Below, in pieces: positions 60,246 through 64,000 of a DNA stretch of 64,000 nt; the first letter of the stretch is position 1, and each line of letters opens with the position of its first letter. Made by a program: the position numbers and the translations under genes. Below the pieces are notes generated by a model. It was not told the origin of the DNA. It was given only the letters and a program-made list of their open reading frames with translations, and did no database searches. Source of the stretch: Verrucomicrobiota bacterium (lineage in GTDB: Bacteria; Verrucomicrobiota; Kiritimatiellia; RFP12; UBA1067); NCBI GenBank assembly GCA_023269675.1, contig JAHFSX010000004.1, forward strand, positions 1 through 64,000, read 5' to 3'.

Positions 60246-61142
60246 TCACTTACCCTGCGGGGTGCCCTTGACCTTGAGCGGCACCGCATAGAAGCCTTTC
60301 GAGGCGGTCACGAAGAGCGTGTCCTTCTGCGGGCCGCCGATGCAGACGTTGGCGCTCCAGCCCTCCGGGATCTTGATCACGCCAACCGCCGCGCCCGCCC
60401 TGTCAAACACGTAAACGCCCTCTTTGCCGGTGAGGTAGAGCCGTCCGTCCGCGTCAAGCGTCATGCCGTCCGACCCCATCTCGCAGAACAGGCGCCGGTT
60501 GCCCAGCGCGCCGTCCGCCTTGATGTCGTAGGCGTAGGTCTTCTTCGCGTCGATGTCCGCCACGAAAAGCGTCTTGCCGTCCGATGTGCCGACGATACCG
60601 TTGGGCTGCACGAGGTCTTCCGTGACGCGGCGCGGAGTGCCGCCCGGCGGCAGGAAGTAGACTTGGCGCGTGCCTTGAGGCGGCTCGGCATGCGTCCACC
60701 AAGCCCGCTTGTAGAAAGGGTCGGTGAAATAGCAGCCGCCGCCGGGGCACGCCCACACGTCGTTCGGCCCGTTGAAATCCTTGCCGGCATACCCCTTGGC
60801 GATGACGGTCACCTTGCCCCCGGGCGTGATGGACCACAGTTCCATCTTCTCGTCGGCGCACGCCAGCAGGGCGCCGTCGGCCGCGAAGCACATGCCGTTG
60901 GCGCGGCCCGCAGGCTCCATGAAGGTCCTCAGCCCCTGCGCCCGGTTCCAGCGCAGAATCTTGTTGCTCGGCTGGTCCACGAAAAAGACCTCGCCCGCGG
61001 CGTTGACCGTCGCGCCCTCGGTGAACTTGAAACCCTCCGCCAGCTTCTCGGCCCGGGTCCCCGGAGCGACCACGTCGTCCAGCCCCGCCCCCAGCGCGCA
61101 GGCCGCCGCCACTCCCAAACTTCCCATGATCCAGTTCTTCAT
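60246..61142 (-). CDS. Secreted SMP-30/gluconolactonase-like protein
   Basis: A 298-residue beta-propeller protein with signal peptide MKNWIMGSLGVAAACALGAG; GGGAGGCG lies upstream of ATG 61142. KLAEGFKFTEGATVNAAGEV and FFVDQPSNKILRW match the SMP-30/LRE first blades with the metal-binding Glu. FNGPNDVWACPGGGCYFTDP, VQPNGIVGTSDGKTLFV and GSDGMTLDADGRLYL follow with expected metal-binding Asn and Asp. The family hydrolyses sugar lactones. It is exported here, so it may act on extracellular lactones or glycan products. It is co-directional with the permease gene downstream. Fold firm, substrate unknown. Confidence 0.85.
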   Translation of the reverse strand: MKNWIMGSLGVAAACALGAGLDDVVAPGTRAEKLAEGFKFTEGATVNAAGEVFFVDQPSNKILRWNRAQGLRTFMEPAGRANGMCFAADGALLACADEKMELWSITPGGKVTVIAKGYAGKDFNGPNDVWACPGGGCYFTDPFYKRAWWTHAEPPQGTRQVYFLPPGGTPRRVTEDLVQPNGIVGTSDGKTLFVADIDAKKTYAYDIKADGALGNRRLFCEMGSDGMTLDADGRLYLTGKEGVYVFDRAGAAVGVIKIPEGWSANVCIGGPQKDTLFVTASKGFYAVPLKVKGTPQGK

Positions 61143-61352
61143 GACGCCTCCCGAGTTTTGATGTTCGCTTCGCCGTTCGACAGTTTAACCTATTGTCCTT
61201 GGCTGAAACAAACACAACTGGATAGGAAATGCGCCTATTCGAACGGCCGCGGGTGCTATATACTTGCGAGAAATATGGCAGTCGAGGCACGGGCTCGGGG
61301 GATGAGCGCGTGCCGGCCAAGCCGTTAGCCCGTCTTCTCGGGGGGAGAGCCG

Positions 61353-63110
61353 ATGAGCACACGTTCGCGCGTTATTTTAACCTTTCTGGCGTTAAGCTCC
61401 GGGTATGGGATCGCGGCCGCCGACGCCGTCCCCGCATACACCGTATGGGCGAAAGAGGGCGTCCCGCCGCCCGAACCGGTCGCGGCCAAGATCACCCTCG
61501 GCGCCTACATCTTCCCCGGCTGGTACCGCGACACCGGCCGCGGCGATTATCCCTACCGCACGCACGACGAGGACAGCGAGTGGAAGCGCTGCGTCGCCAA
61601 GCAACCCGCGCCGCGCCCGCTCCTCGGCTTCTACGACGATTCCTTGCCCGAGGTCAACGACTGGCACATCAAGTGGGCGCTGGAGCACGGCATCTCCTAC
61701 TTCGCCTTCGACTGGTACTGGAACGCGGGCGAGAAACGCCTCGCCCGCACCCTCGAGCAGGGTTTTCTGAAGGCGCAGTACGCGGACCGCATGAAGTTCT
61801 GCATCCACTGGTGCAACCACGCGCTGGACTGGAAGCGCGACGGCAAGCCCGCCCCGCTGGACTTCAGCGTCAAAGCCCTCACGGAGATGACCGAGTACCT
61901 CGCGGACAACTACTTCCGGCGCCCGAACTACCTCACCGTGGACGGCCATCCCGTGTTCATGGCCTTCGTGCCTGGCGGCCTGGTCGAAGCGAACGGCGGT
62001 CCCGCCGGTTTCCGCGCCGCGCTCGAGGCGATGAACAAAGTCCTCCGCGCCAAAGGGCTCAAGGACCTCTACTTCGTGGCCCTCGGCGGCGGCGGCAAAT
62101 ACGGCGAGGCCGGGTTCAGCGCCTTCACCGCCTACTCCTACTACGGCGCAGACGCGACCTCCAAATACGAGCGGAAGCGCGGCTATTCGATGCCCTACGA
62201 AGATATGGTCACGCACTTCGAAACCATGTGGGGCGCGGCCACGCGGAAATCCCAGCTGCCCTACATCGTGCCCGTCGGCTCGAACTGGGATGACCGCCCG
62301 CGCGCACGCGAAAGCGCGTCGGTCATCACCGGCAAGACGCCCGCCCTGTTCGAACGGCTGTGCCGCGCCAGCCTCACCCACATCGACAAGAGCAACAATC
62401 TGGCCATCATCGAAGCCTGGAACGAATGGGGCGAGGGCAGCTTCATCGAGCCCGACCGGGAGTTCGGCTTCGCCTTCCTCGACCGCGTGCGCAAGGTCTA
62501 CACCGACGCGCCGGAGGCGCACACGGACCTCGTGCCCGCCGCGGCCAAGGTGGCGGGCTTCAGCGTCCTGAGCGCGGAAGAGCGCGCGCAGGCCCAAGCG
62601 CTCGAGAGCCAGCCCTATCCGCCTCCGCCCCTCGCGGCGCGCACCACGCGGATCACCGTGGACGCGCCGCTGCCGGCGGGCGCACCGCTCAAGGCGTGGG
62701 AGTTCGACGCCGGCACCGCCGAAGGGTGGATTCCCTATCAGGTTGAGCCGCTCAAGGTCGCCGAGGGCATCCTGCGCACACGGGCGACCGGCGACGACCC
62801 CCAGCTCACCGTGCAGCGCGTCGGCATCGACGTGCAGGCGCTCGGCGGGATCGCCCTGCGGCTGAAGGCCAGCCCCGACGCAAGCGGCTGCGAGGTCTAC
62901 TGGTCCACCGCCCGGGATCCCGGGCTCTCTGCGGATAAGTCCTTCTCCTTCGGCCTCCAGGCGGACGGCGCGTGGCACACGTACCTGATCTCCAGAAAGC
63001 CGGAAGGCAAATGGAGCGGCACCCTCGACAAGCTCCGCTTCGACATCGGCACGGCGGGCGACACGGTCGCGATCGACTGGATCAGGATGTACTCGACCCC
63101 ACAACCATAA
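61353..63110 (+). CDS. Secreted WbsX/GH99-like glycosidase
   Basis: A 585-residue protein; CGGGGGGAGAG precedes ATG 61353. A signal peptide (VILTFLALSSGYGIAAADA) is followed by a WbsX/GH99-like barrel (about 45-390): LGAYIFPGWYRDTGRGDYP, PLLGFYDDSLPEVNDWHIKW, HGISYFAFDWYWN and EAWNEWGEGSFIEPD, a signature shared with the multi-domain protein at 52836-56696. Residues about 430-585 form a beta-sandwich with WEFDAGTAEGWIPYQ. The likely role is endo-acting cleavage of a mannan or other polysaccharide backbone. The LamG gene follows by 89 nt on the same strand. Family good, substrate open. Confidence 0.82.
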   Translation: MSTRSRVILTFLALSSGYGIAAADAVPAYTVWAKEGVPPPEPVAAKITLGAYIFPGWYRDTGRGDYPYRTHDEDSEWKRCVAKQPAPRPLLGFYDDSLPEVNDWHIKWALEHGISYFAFDWYWNAGEKRLARTLEQGFLKAQYADRMKFCIHWCNHALDWKRDGKPAPLDFSVKALTEMTEYLADNYFRRPNYLTVDGHPVFMAFVPGGLVEANGGPAGFRAALEAMNKVLRAKGLKDLYFVALGGGGKYGEAGFSAFTAYSYYGADATSKYERKRGYSMPYEDMVTHFETMWGAATRKSQLPYIVPVGSNWDDRPRARESASVITGKTPALFERLCRASLTHIDKSNNLAIIEAWNEWGEGSFIEPDREFGFAFLDRVRKVYTDAPEAHTDLVPAAAKVAGFSVLSAEERAQAQALESQPYPPPPLAARTTRITVDAPLPAGAPLKAWEFDAGTAEGWIPYQVEPLKVAEGILRTRATGDDPQLTVQRVGIDVQALGGIALRLKASPDASGCEVYWSTARDPGLSADKSFSFGLQADGAWHTYLISRKPEGKWSGTLDKLRFDIGTAGDTVAIDWIRMYSTPQP

Positions 63111-63199
63111 ACCGTTTGGGCAGGGGCGTCACCCCGCTTCGGCTCGTTCGGCGAACGCGCCCGGCCCCACACACCTTCCCGACAAGGAACGCGATCACC

Positions 63200-64000
63200 A
63201 TGACAATCCAATTCAAGCGAGAGCCCCTTCTGCTGGCCGCGGCGCTTCTGGTTATGGCGGGCCTGTCCGCGCCCCAGCCTGCGGACCCCGGACTCGTCGG
63301 CTATTGGCGTTTCGACGCGGCGACCCACGCGGCCGCGGATCTCTCGGGCCACGGCCACACCGCCCAGCTCGCCAACGTCAGGACCGTCGTCGAGAACGGC
63401 AAGACCGTGCTCGCACTGGACGGCACCCAGAAGATCCTCGTGCCGTCCGCCCCCGAGCTCAACCTGCAGCGCGGCTTCAGCATCGTGGCGAAAGTCAAGA
63501 TCACCGGAAATCTGGACCGCCTGATCATCGTCTCCAAAGAGAAGCAGTACCTGCTGCGGGTCGACCAGCAGGACGACGGCGGGCGCCTCTCCTTCTTCCC
63601 CTATGCGGACAACCAGTGGGAATCCCGTGTCCGCACCATCCCGCCGCAAACCAACGCGTGGTATCACCTCGTGGCCACCTGGGACGGCGCACTGGCCATG
63701 CTCTGGGTCAACGGCCTGCCCTATTCGCAGACCCGCCACGGCGCGGTCCCCGCGCCCAACGACGCGCCGCTCATGATCCTCTCCGCGCTGCCGCAGGGCG
63801 GCCTGCGCGGCGCGGTCGAGTATGTGAAGATCTACCGCCGCGCCTTATTGCCCCGCGAGATCGTCAGCGAGGCCTTCGGCATCGGGGACGCCGCCGCGCG
63901 GACGGCCGCGACGTCATTCGACTTTGCCGCCGGCGCGGGACTGGACGGCTGGACCACGCAGGAGGGCGCGGCCGTATCGCTGGACGGCGGACGCCTGGTG
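63200..64000 (+). CDS. Secreted LamG domain protein (3' end outside window)
   Basis: The frame from ATG 63200 stays open for 267 codons to the window edge. AAGGA lies 11 nt upstream. The signal peptide is about 25 residues (LLLAAALLVMAGLSAPQPA). A LamG/concanavalin A-like domain follows (about 30-225): GLVGYWRFDAATH, FSIVAKVKITGN, AWYHLVATWDGALAMLWVNG and GAVEYVKIYRRALLPREIV. A new domain begins near residue 245 (FDFAAGAGLDGWTTQEGA). A catalytic domain may lie beyond the edge. It follows the WbsX-like gene and may be co-transcribed with it. Domain call firm; full protein unknown. Confidence 0.85.
   Translation, partial: MTIQFKREPLLLAAALLVMAGLSAPQPADPGLVGYWRFDAATHAAADLSGHGHTAQLANVRTVVENGKTVLALDGTQKILVPSAPELNLQRGFSIVAKVKITGNLDRLIIVSKEKQYLLRVDQQDDGGRLSFFPYADNQWESRVRTIPPQTNAWYHLVATWDGALAMLWVNGLPYSQTRHGAVPAPNDAPLMILSALPQGGLRGAVEYVKIYRRALLPREIVSEAFGIGDAAARTAATSFDFAAGAGLDGWTTQEGAAVSLDGGRLV

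Noticed and set aside
1-64000. tRNA, rRNA or riboswitch genes
   Set aside because: The larger spacers were read for cloverleaf or riboswitch-like conserved cores. None was found that I could support without a covariance search.

Overview
The window looks like chromosome from a GC-rich, Gram-negative, polysaccharide-degrading anaerobe of the PVC superphylum, most likely Kiritimatiellota or a close relative. The grounds are: lipid A genes (lpxI-lpxB), a fermentative ackA-pta pair, cofactor-independent phosphoglycerate mutase, many secreted glycosidases, a lyase-like protein and a Cys-type sulfatase with no SusC/SusD pair, a Verrucomicrobia-style multi-domain protein with a thrombospondin-type-3-like tail, and intergenic spacers full of dispersed palindromes. 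The taxon is an inference from gene content; no rRNA gene is present.

Layout. (i) 1-14884 is a carbohydrate island. Five co-directional minus-strand genes encode secreted enzymes (GH5-like, a GHL/GH16 fusion, a clan-GH-A-like protein, a LamG protein, a heparinase II/III-like protein). They are followed by a translationally coupled unknown gene plus sulfatase, a cupin-like protein, an SGNH-hydrolase-like protein and a second GHL-type enzyme. (ii) 15088-43201 is mainly housekeeping: ackA-pta, glmM with a GlmU-like beta-helix protein, yceH, a gluzincin-type lipo/secreted peptidase, a lipoprotein-Na/Pi cotransporter fusion, a MATE-like transporter, apgM, a DeoR regulator, a fused pyruvate dehydrogenase E1, recJ, a GHKL ATPase, lpxI-lpxB, rhamnulokinase, peptide deformylase and an acyl-CoA ligase. 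(iii) 43279-64000 is a second, mostly minus-strand carbohydrate island: GH172, GH116 with an inserted module, a GH5-like enzyme, two WbsX/GH99-like proteins, an SMP-30 protein and a LamG protein. It also contains nfo-prmC-DUF3127 and an FtsX-type permease.

How the genes may work together: the secreted enzymes, sulfatase and rhamnulokinase fit the breakdown of a sulfated, possibly rhamnose-containing glycan. Sugars would then pass through glycolysis (apgM), pyruvate oxidation (PDH E1) and acetate formation (pta-ackA). The substrate itself cannot be read from the sequence.

The most unusual feature is the non-coding part. About twenty intergenic palindromes belong to at least eight sequence families, and many have arms built from short direct repeats. 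They sit against stop codons, start codons and terminators. One family is a two-copy element of about 245-255 bp with conserved ends and a variable centre. Three repeat-like words are also carried in frame inside the FtsX-type permease. No transposase is present in the window. No rRNA, tRNA or CRISPR array was found.
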